Assembly: GCF_013388945.1 (NCBI RefSeq)
Contig: NZ_JACAEH010000021.1
Span: forward strand, 95,309-159,308
Source of the DNA: Nitrososphaera sp.
GTDB lineage: Archaea > Thermoproteota > Nitrososphaeria > Nitrososphaerales > Nitrososphaeraceae
Length of the DNA: 64,000 bases
Direction: 5' to 3'
Below are positions 37,547 through 46,584 of the stretch, in pieces. The notes below the pieces were generated by a model. It was given only the letters and a program-made list of their open reading frames with translations. It did no database searches and was not told where the DNA came from. Every line of letters begins with the position of its first letter. The first letter of the stretch is position 1. The translations under genes were made by a program, and so were the position numbers.

Positions 37547-38391
37547 ACAAACACCACCGATGAATACCCCACCACTGCGCTTGTGTCCCCCGTAACGTCG
37601 CCGCTGGTCGCATATTTGAGCAGTTCGCCCCTCGTCGCGCCGAGGCTCTTTGCAGCCACCATTATCGACGCTATCGCCCCGTAGCCGCACGCCGACACGT
37701 CCATCCTCTCAAGGACGCTGTAGAATTTCGGGACGTTCAGCTCGAGCATCGTGCTTATCAGCTCGCTGTCCTTCTTGTGCGCAGACTCGTTTGGCTCGTA
37801 GTGCGTCAGGTCCGACGATGCTATCAGGACCGTGTCGTCGCTTTCTGCCGCCGTGTCGGCTATCGCCTTTCCAAGGTCGTAGGCCGTGTCGATGTCCTGC
37901 ATCATCAGGATGACCGGAACGATGGTGAACTGGTCGCGGATGTACTGCAAGAACGGCAGCTGCACTTCAAGGCAGTGGTCGCGGCTGTGCGCCATGTCGT
38001 CAAAGTCAACTATTCCTGACCTCTTTGCCATCCCCTCAGCCCACTGACCGTTCACCTCGACCTGCCCAAGCGGCGTCTCCCACACGCCGCCTTTCATAGT
38101 GGCGACGCCGGAGCCAATGCCGTAGTGATTCGGGCCCACGATTACTGCGTTTGAAAACTCGTGCGAGGAAATCTGGTAGTACCCGTTTGCAGCAACGGCG
38201 CCAGAATACATGTAGCCTGCGTGCGGCGTCACCATGCCGTATATCTTGCGCTCAGTCAGGGAAGGCGGGGGCATGCCGGGGCCGAACTTGCGGTTGCGAA
38301 AAGACTGGTCGATGGTGGTGCGAAGCTCGGAAGGATTGGAAGGGTAAAACATGCCGGCGACTGCCGGCGGGCGTCTTGCGGGTTTTGTCAA
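37543..38391 (-). CDS. MEMO1 family protein (AmmeMemoRadiSam system B)
   Basis: PAVAGMFYPSNPSELR, TPHAGYMYSGAVAANGY, GPNHYGIG. Confidence 0.95.
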   Translation of the reverse strand: MTKPARRPPAVAGMFYPSNPSELRTTIDQSFRNRKFGPGMPPPSLTERKIYGMVTPHAGYMYSGAVAANGYYQISSHEFSNAVIVGPNHYGIGSGVATMKGGVWETPLGQVEVNGQWAEGMAKRSGIVDFDDMAHSRDHCLEVQLPFLQYIRDQFTIVPVILMMQDIDTAYDLGKAIADTAAESDDTVLIASSDLTHYEPNESAHKKDSELISTMLELNVPKFYSVLERMDVSACGYGAIASIMVAAKSLGATRGELLKYATSGDVTGDTSAVVGYSSVVFV

Positions 38392-39083
38392 GATATTTCC
38401 TCGACTAACTTTGTCTCAAAGTCGTCGATTGATATCTTCATCTCGCTGTCGGACTTAATCTTGCCCTGCTTCTTCAGGACTTCCCTTGCCAAAAGCCAGT
38501 AGGTGGTCGCAAGCGCCTTTCTGCCCCTGTTGTTGGCAGGGATTGTCAGGTCGACCTTTGATGTCACGTTGTCGCTGTTTGCAATCGCGATCACAGGCAC
38601 GCCTGCCCTCGTCGCCTCGATGACTGCCTGCTGGTCCGCCTGCGGGTCTGTGACTACCACTATCTCCGGCTCCATGTAGCCTGGAAGCGACGGGTTGGTG
38701 AATGTGCCTGGCATGAACCTTCCGAGAATCCTTGTCGCGCCTGTCAGCTCACAGAACTTTTCCACCGGCGTCTTGCCGTATTCCCTTGCAGACGTCACTG
38801 CTACTTTTGAGATGTCGGCCCTGCCGATGAACTTGGCAGCCACGTCGATTCTTGCAAGCGTCTTGCTGATGTCAAGTATGTACAGGCCCTCGGGGTTTGC
38901 GCGCACGATAAAGGGCGCCATGAACTTCGTCTTGACCGGCGTTCCTACCCTGATTCCTGTAGAGAGTATCATCTTTTCTAAATTGTCAGTGTCAATGGAC
39001 TCCTGACCTTCCGGGCTTTCAACCACGGAAGTCTCTTCTACGCTGGCCTCCTCGGCCGGCGAGGCCTGTTCGGGATCGCTCAT
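38388..39083 (-). CDS. rps2: 30S ribosomal protein S2
   Basis: FIVRANPEGLYILDISKTLARIDVAAKFI...VVTDPQADQQAVIEATRAGVPVIAIANSDN. Confidence 0.96.
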   Translation of the reverse strand: MSDPEQASPAEEASVEETSVVESPEGQESIDTDNLEKMILSTGIRVGTPVKTKFMAPFIVRANPEGLYILDISKTLARIDVAAKFIGRADISKVAVTSAREYGKTPVEKFCELTGATRILGRFMPGTFTNPSLPGYMEPEIVVVTDPQADQQAVIEATRAGVPVIAIANSDNVTSKVDLTIPANNRGRKALATTYWLLAREVLKKQGKIKSDSEMKISIDDFETKLVEEIS

Positions 39084-40330
39084 ATTGCAGGGGTCAGTTC
39101 GGCCATACCAGCTATTAAATCATACTCTGACATGCGCACAAGCTCGTTTAGCTTGGCAATGCGCTCGCCGCCTAGCACGCCCGTCTTTATCATCTTCGAG
39201 CCCGTGGCGACTGCAATGTGCGCGATGTGCGAGTCGACAGACTCGCCGGACCTGTGCGACGTTATGATGCCAATGTTGTTCTTTTTGCATTCCTTTGCAA
39301 ATTCAAGCGCGTCGTAGAGACTGCCTGCCTGGTTCACCTTCAGGATTGCGCCAGAGCACGCGCCATAGCCCACCGCCTTTTTGACCATGCCCGCGTTTGT
39401 CACGAGCATGTCGTCGCCTGTCACAAGCATACCCCTGTTCTTTTTGGTCAGGACGGCCATGCTCTCAAAGTCGCCTTCGTGCACAGGGTCTTCTGCATAC
39501 ACCAGCTTGTAGTCTGCAATCAGCCTGTTTGCAAACTCTATCTGCTCACCCGTGTCGCGCTTTATCCCCTGCCTTGCATAATTGTAGACGTTGTTCTGCT
39601 CGTCCCAGAACGAAGAGGACGCAAAGTCTATGCCAAGGGCCATGTCCTTTCCCAGCCTGTAGCCGCAGTTTTCCACGGCCTTTTGCGCTATCTCTAGCGC
39701 CTTGTCGTTTGTCACGTTTGGCGCCCACGCCCCCTCGTCGCCCCTGCCGTACGTGAACCTGCTGTCGATGGACTCGATTACCTTTCTCGTCTCCTTGTGC
39801 AGGTTGAAATTCATCTCAAGGGCTTGGACGATGTTCTTGGCGCCGACCGGGCAGGCAAGTATCTCCTGGATGTCCGGCGTGCCGGGGCCCGCGTGCGCAC
39901 CCCCGCCGATTATGTTGCCTAGCGGGAACGGAAAATGATAGGGCTTTTTCGGGTTCAGCAGCCTGAAAAGCGGCGCGCCCTTTGCCCTTGCCGCCGCGTC
40001 GACTGCAGCGATGCTGAGCGCGTACGCGACAGAGCCACCTATTTTAGAATAATTGTCTGTCTTGTCTATCCTGCGCAAAACGTCGTATACTGCCTTTGGG
40101 TCGGAAGCGTCAAGGCCGAGAAACTTGCGCCTGTTTGCGTTAAAGGCTGCAAGCGCCTTTTCCGGCCTGTTGTCGGGAAAGCTCTGCGCCTCCAGCTTGC
40201 CGACGCTAGCTCCTGAGGGCGCGCACGCCCTGCCTGAAAATTTCCTGTCAACGGTTACATCGACTTCGATTGTCTTGCTACCGCGGCTGTTGAAAATTAT
40301 CCTCGCACCAAGGGATGTTATGGAAGGCAA
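39080..40330 (-). CDS. eno: Enolase
   Basis: ARIIFNSRGSKTIEVDV, SHRSGESVDSHIAHIAVA, KTGVLGGERIAKLNELVRM. Confidence 0.97.
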   Translation of the reverse strand: MPSITSLGARIIFNSRGSKTIEVDVTVDRKFSGRACAPSGASVGKLEAQSFPDNRPEKALAAFNANRRKFLGLDASDPKAVYDVLRRIDKTDNYSKIGGSVAYALSIAAVDAAARAKGAPLFRLLNPKKPYHFPFPLGNIIGGGAHAGPGTPDIQEILACPVGAKNIVQALEMNFNLHKETRKVIESIDSRFTYGRGDEGAWAPNVTNDKALEIAQKAVENCGYRLGKDMALGIDFASSSFWDEQNNVYNYARQGIKRDTGEQIEFANRLIADYKLVYAEDPVHEGDFESMAVLTKKNRGMLVTGDDMLVTNAGMVKKAVGYGACSGAILKVNQAGSLYDALEFAKECKKNNIGIITSHRSGESVDSHIAHIAVATGSKMIKTGVLGGERIAKLNELVRMSEYDLIAGMAELTPAI

Positions 40331-40358
40331 CAGTTCTTTTGCGCGGGAGGTCGTTATT

Positions 40359-40595
40359 TTACTCTATCTCGGTCTGTATTTCAGACATCCTGCGCCTGAG
40401 AGCCTCGTAGTAGGGGATTATCTGGTAGATTGTCTCAACGCTTGATATGAACATGCGCCTGCAGCAGTAGCGCTTGATGCCAAGCGAGTCCATGACTTTC
40501 GCCGGGTCCTCTCCTGACTTTACGCGGTCAGAGTACTGGCCGTGCTTGTCGGCTATGAGCGCGCCGCAGGTGAAACAACGCACTGGAATAAGCAT
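40359..40595 (-). CDS. rpoN: DNA-directed RNA polymerase subunit N (Rpo10)
   Basis: [21 protein letters not shown]...[13 protein letters not shown]. Confidence 0.96.
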   Translation of the reverse strand: MLIPVRCFTCGALIADKHGQYSDRVKSGEDPAKVMDSLGIKRYCCRRMFISSVETIYQIIPYYEALRRRMSEIQTEIE

Positions 40596-40681
40596 CTGCA
40601 ATTGCTGGCTACGCTGGCTTATAAAAACCATTGCAGCGCAAGTAATATTCAAATTAGCGGAGCAAAAGCGTGTAGTCTGGA

Positions 40682-40769
40682 GCGGGAGTCGCCCAGCCTG
40701 GTCAAAGGCGTAAGACTGAGGCTCTTATCCCGAAGGGGTTCGTGGGTTCAAATCCCATCTCCCGCACCA
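40682..40769 (+). tRNA. tRNA-Leu (GAG), CCA encoded
   Basis: Acceptor GCGGGAG/CTCCCGC + ACCA; anticodon stem TAAGA/TCTTA around loop CTGAGGC; long variable arm. Confidence 0.94.
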
Positions 40770-40820
40770 TCTTACTTTTACAGTATAGGATGAAAAATGA
40801 AAAAAGAGAGAGCCTGTGCC

Positions 40821-41582
40821 CTACTCGACTGTGACTTTTCCGACCATCGTCGGGTGGAGCATGCAGAAGTAGTCAAAGGTTCCCTTCTTGTCGAACTTGA
40901 AGGAATACTCTTTCTTTGGCGCAAGCGTCTTTGAGTCGAACAGCTTGCCTGCGTCCTTGTCAGTAGTCTTGCCCGAAGTCACCGTGTGGATTGCCGTGTC
41001 GACGTTCTTCCAGGTGACCGTCGTTCCGGCCTTGACCTTGACCGGGGTTGGCTTGTAGGACTTGTCTTTGAGGTTTGTCGCGCCCTTGACTATCTCGACG
41101 ACTGTACTTGTCGTCTTGGCTGGCGTCGTGGTGTTCTTGCTTGTGGAACTGCTCGGGGCAGAGCCGCCCGCCGCCGGAGCGTTCTTGTCTACCACTACTT
41201 TTCCGACCATCGCCGGGTGTAGCATGCAATAATAGTCAAAAGTGCCGGCAGTCTTGAACGTGAACTTGAATTCCTTCTTTGGCGCAAGCGTCTTTGAGTC
41301 AAACGCCTTGCCCGAGCTCTTGTCTGCAGTACCTTTGCCGGATGTCACCGTGTGTATTGCAGTATCAACGTTCTTCCACACTACTGTCGTGCCGGGCTGT
41401 ACCTTGACAGGGTTTGGCGAGTAAGCCTTGTCCTTCAGGTTTGTCGCGCCTTTCACTATCTCTACAGTTACAGTCTTGCCTGCCTGTGCGTATGCCTCTG
41501 TAGCGGAACCAAGAGCTGAAGCAAAAACAAGTCCCGATACCAGCATGGCCGCCATAACCGCTATGGCCACCGTCCTGTTCAT
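40821..41582 (-). CDS. Secreted tandem blue-copper (plastocyanin/azurin-like) protein, two domains
   Basis: Two near-identical modules with TAIHTVTSGK...GTFDY(Y/F)CMLHPxMVGKV. Confidence 0.93.
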   Translation of the reverse strand: MNRTVAIAVMAAMLVSGLVFASALGSATEAYAQAGKTVTVEIVKGATNLKDKAYSPNPVKVQPGTTVVWKNVDTAIHTVTSGKGTADKSSGKAFDSKTLAPKKEFKFTFKTAGTFDYYCMLHPAMVGKVVVDKNAPAAGGSAPSSSTSKNTTTPAKTTSTVVEIVKGATNLKDKSYKPTPVKVKAGTTVTWKNVDTAIHTVTSGKTTDKDAGKLFDSKTLAPKKEYSFKFDKKGTFDYFCMLHPTMVGKVTVE

Positions 41583-41643
41583 TACAGGCGCTATTTGAGG
41601 CAGGGGATATAATATCGTTAGTAAACATTGCTCAGTAGGATTC

Positions 41644-41772
41644 TTACTCGAACTTTTTCATTACCTGGTAGTGGGGCGAGGTCTTGTGCCTGTCGGTGCA
41701 CTTGCTGCAGAACGATTCATAGCCGTACTTTTTGTGGCAGGAGCAGTCGCAGACCTTGTGGGCTTCCGACAA
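41644..41772 (-). CDS. Cys/His-rich microprotein (42 aa, MSEAHKVCDCSCHKKYGYESFCSKCTDRHKTSPHYQVMKKFE)
   Basis: TTG start ~29 nt downstream of TATA-like TTTAAATAA; CxCxCH...CxxC...H metal-ligand pattern. Confidence 0.65.
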   Translation of the reverse strand: MSEAHKVCDCSCHKKYGYESFCSKCTDRHKTSPHYQVMKKFE

Positions 41773-41849
41773 CCGCCAACATGATTGCCAGATTGTTATT
41801 TAAACATAGGCGCATCATTCTTTTATTGGTGTGCTCATAATGGCTTTGC

Positions 41850-42266
41850 ATGGACAGCCGCCTGAAGGCGCTTGAAAGAAAGCAAAAGCTGTATTCGCTT
41901 TTGAAGGATCAACACGACGCCGAGATAAAGGAGCTTATGCACTACATGTCCGCGCTGCCGGTTGTCGAGAACAACCTCGTGCGCAGCTACCTGCACACTC
42001 TTCTGAGCGACGGCCTCAGACACATCGAGTACATATCAAGCATCATGGCCGACATCGAGGGCGCCACGGGAAGCTCCATCCTGACCAAGAAGGGCATTGC
42101 GGCGTCGATGGAGGGCGAGAAGGCATCTCGAGATGCGCTGCTAAAATGCGCCGAGATGGCCGACGACCCGGAAACTGCCGCCTTGCTGAAGAGCGTGAGC
42201 GTCGACGAGGAACACCACATACGGATACTGGAGCATTTGTCAGAGCTTGTCGAGTCAGCCAAATGA
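41850..42266 (+). CDS. Ferritin-like/rubrerythrin-like helical protein
   Basis: DQHDAEIKELMHY...GLRHIEYISSIM...VDEEHHIRILEHL, E/H pattern of a four-helix bundle. Confidence 0.7.
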   Translation: MDSRLKALERKQKLYSLLKDQHDAEIKELMHYMSALPVVENNLVRSYLHTLLSDGLRHIEYISSIMADIEGATGSSILTKKGIAASMEGEKASRDALLKCAEMADDPETAALLKSVSVDEEHHIRILEHLSELVESAK

Positions 42267-42719
42267 CTCGAGCACTTCTTTGCTGTGCCCCGCCGGCCTG
42301 ACCTTTGAAAACACCCTGATTATCCTGCCCGACTTGTCGACAAGAAATGTTGTTCTTATGACGCCCATGAATTCCCTGCCCATGAAACTTTTCATCCCGT
42401 ACACGCCGTACTTTTTTGCGACCTCCTTTTCAGTGTCGGCTACAAGCGGGTAGGGCATGCCCATCTTGCTTCGAAACTTGTCATGCGACTCTTCGCTGTC
42501 GGGGCTTATGCCTACTATCTCTATGCCTGCCTTTGCAAACTTGTCATAGTCCCTGCTGAATTCGGCGGCCTCTGTGGTACAGCCGGGCGTAAAGTCCTTG
42601 GGGTAGAAATACACGACCGCGTTCTTTTTGCCCTTGAGGTCCGAGAGCCGAAAGACCTTGCCCTTTGCGTCTCTCATGGAAAAATCGGGCGCGTCGCTTC
42701 CTTCAGAAATTGCAGGCAT
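42255..42719 (-). CDS. bcp: Peroxiredoxin (BCP/AhpC-TSA type)
   Basis: VVYFYPKDFTPGCTTEAAEFSRDYDKF. Confidence 0.96.
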   Translation of the reverse strand: MPAISEGSDAPDFSMRDAKGKVFRLSDLKGKKNAVVYFYPKDFTPGCTTEAAEFSRDYDKFAKAGIEIVGISPDSEESHDKFRSKMGMPYPLVADTEKEVAKKYGVYGMKSFMGREFMGVIRTTFLVDKSGRIIRVFSKVRPAGHSKEVLESFG

Positions 42720-42780
42720 CGCCTTGTTGTAGCAGGTGAAGCGTAAAAAACTTTATTCCCTCTGCATTTATCTGCCATTG

Positions 42781-44244
42781 GTGTCAAGCGTCGCAATAGT
42801 CAAGCGCGCACTTGCTCACGGCGACAGTACCGCCATAATCGAAGCCGGGCGCTCCTATTCATACAGGGAGCTGTACGGGCAGTCGCTGCGCGTTACACGA
42901 TTCTTGCTTTCTAAAAATGGCGGCGACCTTGCAGGCGCAAGGGTGGGATTCATCGTACCGCCGGGCTTTTCGTACGCCGCCGTCCAGTGGGGGATATGGA
43001 GCGCCGGCGGCATCGCCGTCCCGCTGACGGTGATGTACCCCAAGGCCGAGCTCGAATACATCGTCAACGACTGCAGCATCTCGACTGTTATTGCACACGA
43101 CAGCCTGCGCGATAGAGTGCCATCAGTTGCAAATCTCTATTTTGTCTCTGAAGCCTCTCTCGACACAGACCTGCAATTGCCTCAAATCGACAAGGACAGG
43201 CCGGCGATGATACTGTATACGAGCGGGACGACCAGCAGGCCCAAGGGCGTCGTGACCACGCACGCCAACATAGAGAGCCAGGTGACGACGCTTGTGTGGG
43301 CGTGGGGCTGGACCAAAAACGACCATACGCTGCTTGTGCTTCCGCTGCACCACGTCCACGGGCTGGTAAACGTGCTTTCGTGCGCGCTGTGGGCCGGCGC
43401 AAAGTGCGAAGTGCTCCCGAAATTTGACGCAAAGGCCACCTGGTCTGCATTTGCGCGGGGCGAAATCACGGTGTTCATGGCAGTGCCTACAATCTATTCA
43501 AAGCTGATTGCAGAATGGGAGTCGTCGCCTGACAAAAAGACGCTGTCGGCAGGCTGCAGAAAAATGCGCCTGATGGTCTCCGGCTCTGCCGCCCTTCCAG
43601 TGTCGACGCTTGAAAAATGGAAGAAGATATCCGGCCACACGATAATGGAGAGGTACGGAATGACTGAGACGGGAATGACCCTCTCAAACCCGCTTGTAGG
43701 CGTCAGGGTGCCGGGGTCGGTAGGCTCGCCTCTTCCAGGCGTGCAGGTCAGGCTTGCCGGCGACGACGGCAAGTCTGTGCCCGAGGGCGAGCCCGGGGAA
43801 ATACAGGTCAAGAGCGCCGGCGTGTTCAAGGAGTACTGGAACCGGCCCGACGCCACAAAGCAGGCGTTCACGCCAGACGAGTGGTTCTGCACTGGCGACG
43901 TGGCGGTCAGGGAAAACGATGTCTACAGGATTCTTGGGAGAAAGAGCGTCGACATCATCAAGACAGGTGGTTATAAAGTGTCGGCGCTTGAAATCGAAGA
44001 GGCGCTGCGCACGCACCCGGCAGTATCTGACTGCGCGGTGGTGGGCGTCGACGACAAGGTGTGGGGACAGAAGGTGTGCGCCGCGGTGATTGCCAAGAAG
44101 CAAATAGAGCCTACGTCCCTCAGGTCGTGGGCAAAGGAGAGGCTTGCGCCCTACAAGGTCCCGGTCGAGATAAAGATTGTTGACGAACTGCCGAGAAACG
44201 CGCTTGGCAAGCCCGTCAAGCCTGAAGTAGCCAGGATGTTCTAG
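42781..44244 (+). CDS. AMP-forming acyl-CoA synthetase/ligase
   Basis: ILYTSGTTSRPKGVVTTHANI, MERYGMTETGM, FCTGDVAV; GTG start at 42781. Confidence 0.92.
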   Translation: MSSVAIVKRALAHGDSTAIIEAGRSYSYRELYGQSLRVTRFLLSKNGGDLAGARVGFIVPPGFSYAAVQWGIWSAGGIAVPLTVMYPKAELEYIVNDCSISTVIAHDSLRDRVPSVANLYFVSEASLDTDLQLPQIDKDRPAMILYTSGTTSRPKGVVTTHANIESQVTTLVWAWGWTKNDHTLLVLPLHHVHGLVNVLSCALWAGAKCEVLPKFDAKATWSAFARGEITVFMAVPTIYSKLIAEWESSPDKKTLSAGCRKMRLMVSGSAALPVSTLEKWKKISGHTIMERYGMTETGMTLSNPLVGVRVPGSVGSPLPGVQVRLAGDDGKSVPEGEPGEIQVKSAGVFKEYWNRPDATKQAFTPDEWFCTGDVAVRENDVYRILGRKSVDIIKTGGYKVSALEIEEALRTHPAVSDCAVVGVDDKVWGQKVCAAVIAKKQIEPTSLRSWAKERLAPYKVPVEIKIVDELPRNALGKPVKPEVARMF

Positions 44245-45230
44245 CCGAACACGAATGTGTAGAACGCAAAGTTGTCAGACCGGGGGATTATCTCTATTTC
44301 GTGGACCTCTGGCTTCTCTGTCTTTGCAAGGTTGTGCATGAACGACCAGTTGATGTCGACCATGCTTGCATTCCCTTCAAGCCTTGCGTCCTTGCCAAGC
44401 TGTTCCTTTGAAAGCGGGTTGCCGTCGAGCTTTATTTCGCACCTGCCGGGCCTGCCGTCTGACGTCCCTATTATTCCATGAACCTTCCTTGCCGAGTTGT
44501 ACTTCATGATTATTGCCGGGGTCTCCTTGCCTCCGGGCGCTACCTGGACCCTTTCACGCTGCCATATCCACTTTCCTCTCAGGTACACGCTGTTGTCAAA
44601 GTGCGTTCCAGAATCCACAGCAACGGCCGGCTCGTCTGGCCGGAAAGTCTGGTTGCTTCCAAACCTGCGCATGCGGGAATAGCCGACGCATATTTCAGGC
44701 GCGATGCCTGCGTAGTGCATGCCATAAGTGTCGAAGATCTCGTCGCCGGGGTTCCTGTCGTCAAAGTCCTGCGCCTTGTGGCCGGCTTCTTCGAGGAGCT
44801 CTGCTACCACCGGCTCAAACTCGGTGATGTCGCCGTAGCCGGCGTGCTCGTAGCGCACAAAGCCTTCGACGTCGATGAGCACGTGCTTTGGCCAGTACGT
44901 GTTGCCGTACGCCTCCCATGTCTTGTTTGAAGTGTCAAACGCGTTTGGCAGTTTGATGTTGTAGCGCCCAAGCGCCTTGCGTATGTTGTCGTGGTCCGTC
45001 GCAAACTCGTATTCAGCAGAGTGCGCCTGAACCACCTGCAGACTGTCGCCGTATTTTTCCTGCAGGCGCCTCAATATCGGGACCGTGCGCAGGCAGAATA
45101 TGCACGTGTAAGTCCAGCAGTCAAGCACCACGACCTTGCCCCTGAGCGACTTTATCGAGAGGGGCTGCGAGTTTGCCCAGCCTGTTATCCCCTTGAAATC
45201 GGGCGCCGGCTCTGCCGGTATCAGCTGCAT
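44241..45230 (-). CDS. Thioredoxin-like/TlpA-DipZ family protein
   Basis: VVLDCWTYTCIFCLRTVPILRRLQEKYGDSLQVV; DipZ-like C-terminal region; ATG 45230. Confidence 0.88.
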   Translation of the reverse strand: MQLIPAEPAPDFKGITGWANSQPLSIKSLRGKVVVLDCWTYTCIFCLRTVPILRRLQEKYGDSLQVVQAHSAEYEFATDHDNIRKALGRYNIKLPNAFDTSNKTWEAYGNTYWPKHVLIDVEGFVRYEHAGYGDITEFEPVVAELLEEAGHKAQDFDDRNPGDEIFDTYGMHYAGIAPEICVGYSRMRRFGSNQTFRPDEPAVAVDSGTHFDNSVYLRGKWIWQRERVQVAPGGKETPAIIMKYNSARKVHGIIGTSDGRPGRCEIKLDGNPLSKEQLGKDARLEGNASMVDINWSFMHNLAKTEKPEVHEIEIIPRSDNFAFYTFVFG

Positions 45231-45276
45231 GGCGTTTCTGCCATGAAAACAGGATATAACTGTTAGATTTTTTAGA

Positions 45277-45417
45277 ATGAACCGCAGAATCAAAGGCATG
45301 AAGTGCGCCGACTGCAACTGCACGCCGCAGGAATGCCTGGAATCAAGTTCTGCAACGGAATGCCCAAACTGCACGCTTGACGTATGCTGTTGCTGGCAGG
45401 CCATCCACTACAAATAG
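45277..45417 (+). CDS. Cys-rich microprotein (46 aa, MNRRIKGMKCADCNCTPQECLESSSATECPNCTLDVCCCWQAIHYK)
   Basis: Complete ATG-TAG ORF in the intergenic gap, 9 Cys of 46 residues; below ORF-track cutoff. Confidence 0.65.
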   Translation: MNRRIKGMKCADCNCTPQECLESSSATECPNCTLDVCCCWQAIHYK

Positions 45418-45438
45418 CCCGCAGTCGTTTATTGCGGC

Positions 45439-46128
45439 ATGCCGGCGGCTATAGTTACCGGAAGCGGCAGGGGAATCGGCAAAGAAACAGCGCTTATGCT
45501 TGCGAGAAGGGGCATGGACGTCGCCGTCTGCTCGAGGACCAAGAGCGAGGTGGACAGGGCAGTCGACGAGATAAAGAAAATTCGCGCCGGCGTGCTTGGC
45601 ATGAAATGCGACGTGGGCGACGCCTCTGATGCCGACAAACTTGTAGAAGCTACAGTCAAGCGGTTTGGCTCAGTCGACGTGCTTGTGAACAATGCCGGCG
45701 TTGCAATACTAAAGCAACTCGTGGACACGACGGAGCAAGAGTGGGACGAGACCATGAACTCGAACCTGAAAAGCGCGTTTCTGTGCTCAAAAGTGGTCCT
45801 TCCTTACATGCTGGAGCAAAAGTCGGGCGTGATTGTAAACGTCAGCTCGGGCGCAGGCAAGTCGGGCTTTGAAAATTTGTCGGCGTACTGCGCAAGCAAG
45901 TTTGGCATGATGGGGCTCACGGAGAGCCTCGCATGGGAGGTGGCCTCGACTAGGATAAGGGTGATGGCGATATGTCCCGGCGACGTGGACACTGCCATGC
46001 AGGAAATAGACCCTGCCTACCACAGGGCAAACAGGGCAAGGATGCTCACGGCAGGGCAGGTTGCAGAAAAGATAGTGGAGATGATCTTTGATAACAGATA
46101 CCGCAACGGCCAGTCAGTAGACATTTAA
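45439..46128 (+). CDS. Short-chain dehydrogenase/reductase
   Basis: TGSGRGIGKETA, NNAGVA, YCASKFGM. Confidence 0.95.
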   Translation: MPAAIVTGSGRGIGKETALMLARRGMDVAVCSRTKSEVDRAVDEIKKIRAGVLGMKCDVGDASDADKLVEATVKRFGSVDVLVNNAGVAILKQLVDTTEQEWDETMNSNLKSAFLCSKVVLPYMLEQKSGVIVNVSSGAGKSGFENLSAYCASKFGMMGLTESLAWEVASTRIRVMAICPGDVDTAMQEIDPAYHRANRARMLTAGQVAEKIVEMIFDNRYRNGQSVDI

Positions 46129-46150
46129 CAGCCGCACCTGAATAACGGCC

Positions 46151-46558
46151 ATGCACAAGGGCAGTATAAGCGACATCAAACCCGACACTTCGATGCTCCA
46201 GTATTTCGTCGGCTCTGTGGAGATAAAGAAGATGGTGACAGAGGCGGCAAGCAAGGAAGTCGAGGCGTACCTCGTCACATTCTCAAACGGCGCAAGGACA
46301 AAGCTGCACTACCACGAGACCGACCAGGTACTGATTGCCACAAAGGGCAAGGGAATAGTGGTCCTGCAGAGCAAGGTCAAGATGGAAGGCGACAATGTTG
46401 CTAAAGTCAGCATGGACGAGTCGTTTGCGATGAGCGAGGGCGACTTTGTCTGCGTGCCTGCCTACGTGTGGCACTGGCACGGAGCAGCCAGGGGCGAGGA
46501 CTTTGCGCACCTGCAGGTGAAAAAGCCCGGCAAGACTGCCTGGCTTGAAAACACATAA
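46151..46558 (+). CDS. Cupin-domain protein
   Basis: GARTKLHYHETDQVLIATKGKG...EGDFVCVPAYVWHWHGA. Confidence 0.9.
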   Translation: MHKGSISDIKPDTSMLQYFVGSVEIKKMVTEAASKEVEAYLVTFSNGARTKLHYHETDQVLIATKGKGIVVLQSKVKMEGDNVAKVSMDESFAMSEGDFVCVPAYVWHWHGAARGEDFAHLQVKKPGKTAWLENT

Positions 46559-46584
46559 TTTGACGGGCGCGCCCTTGCAGCACG

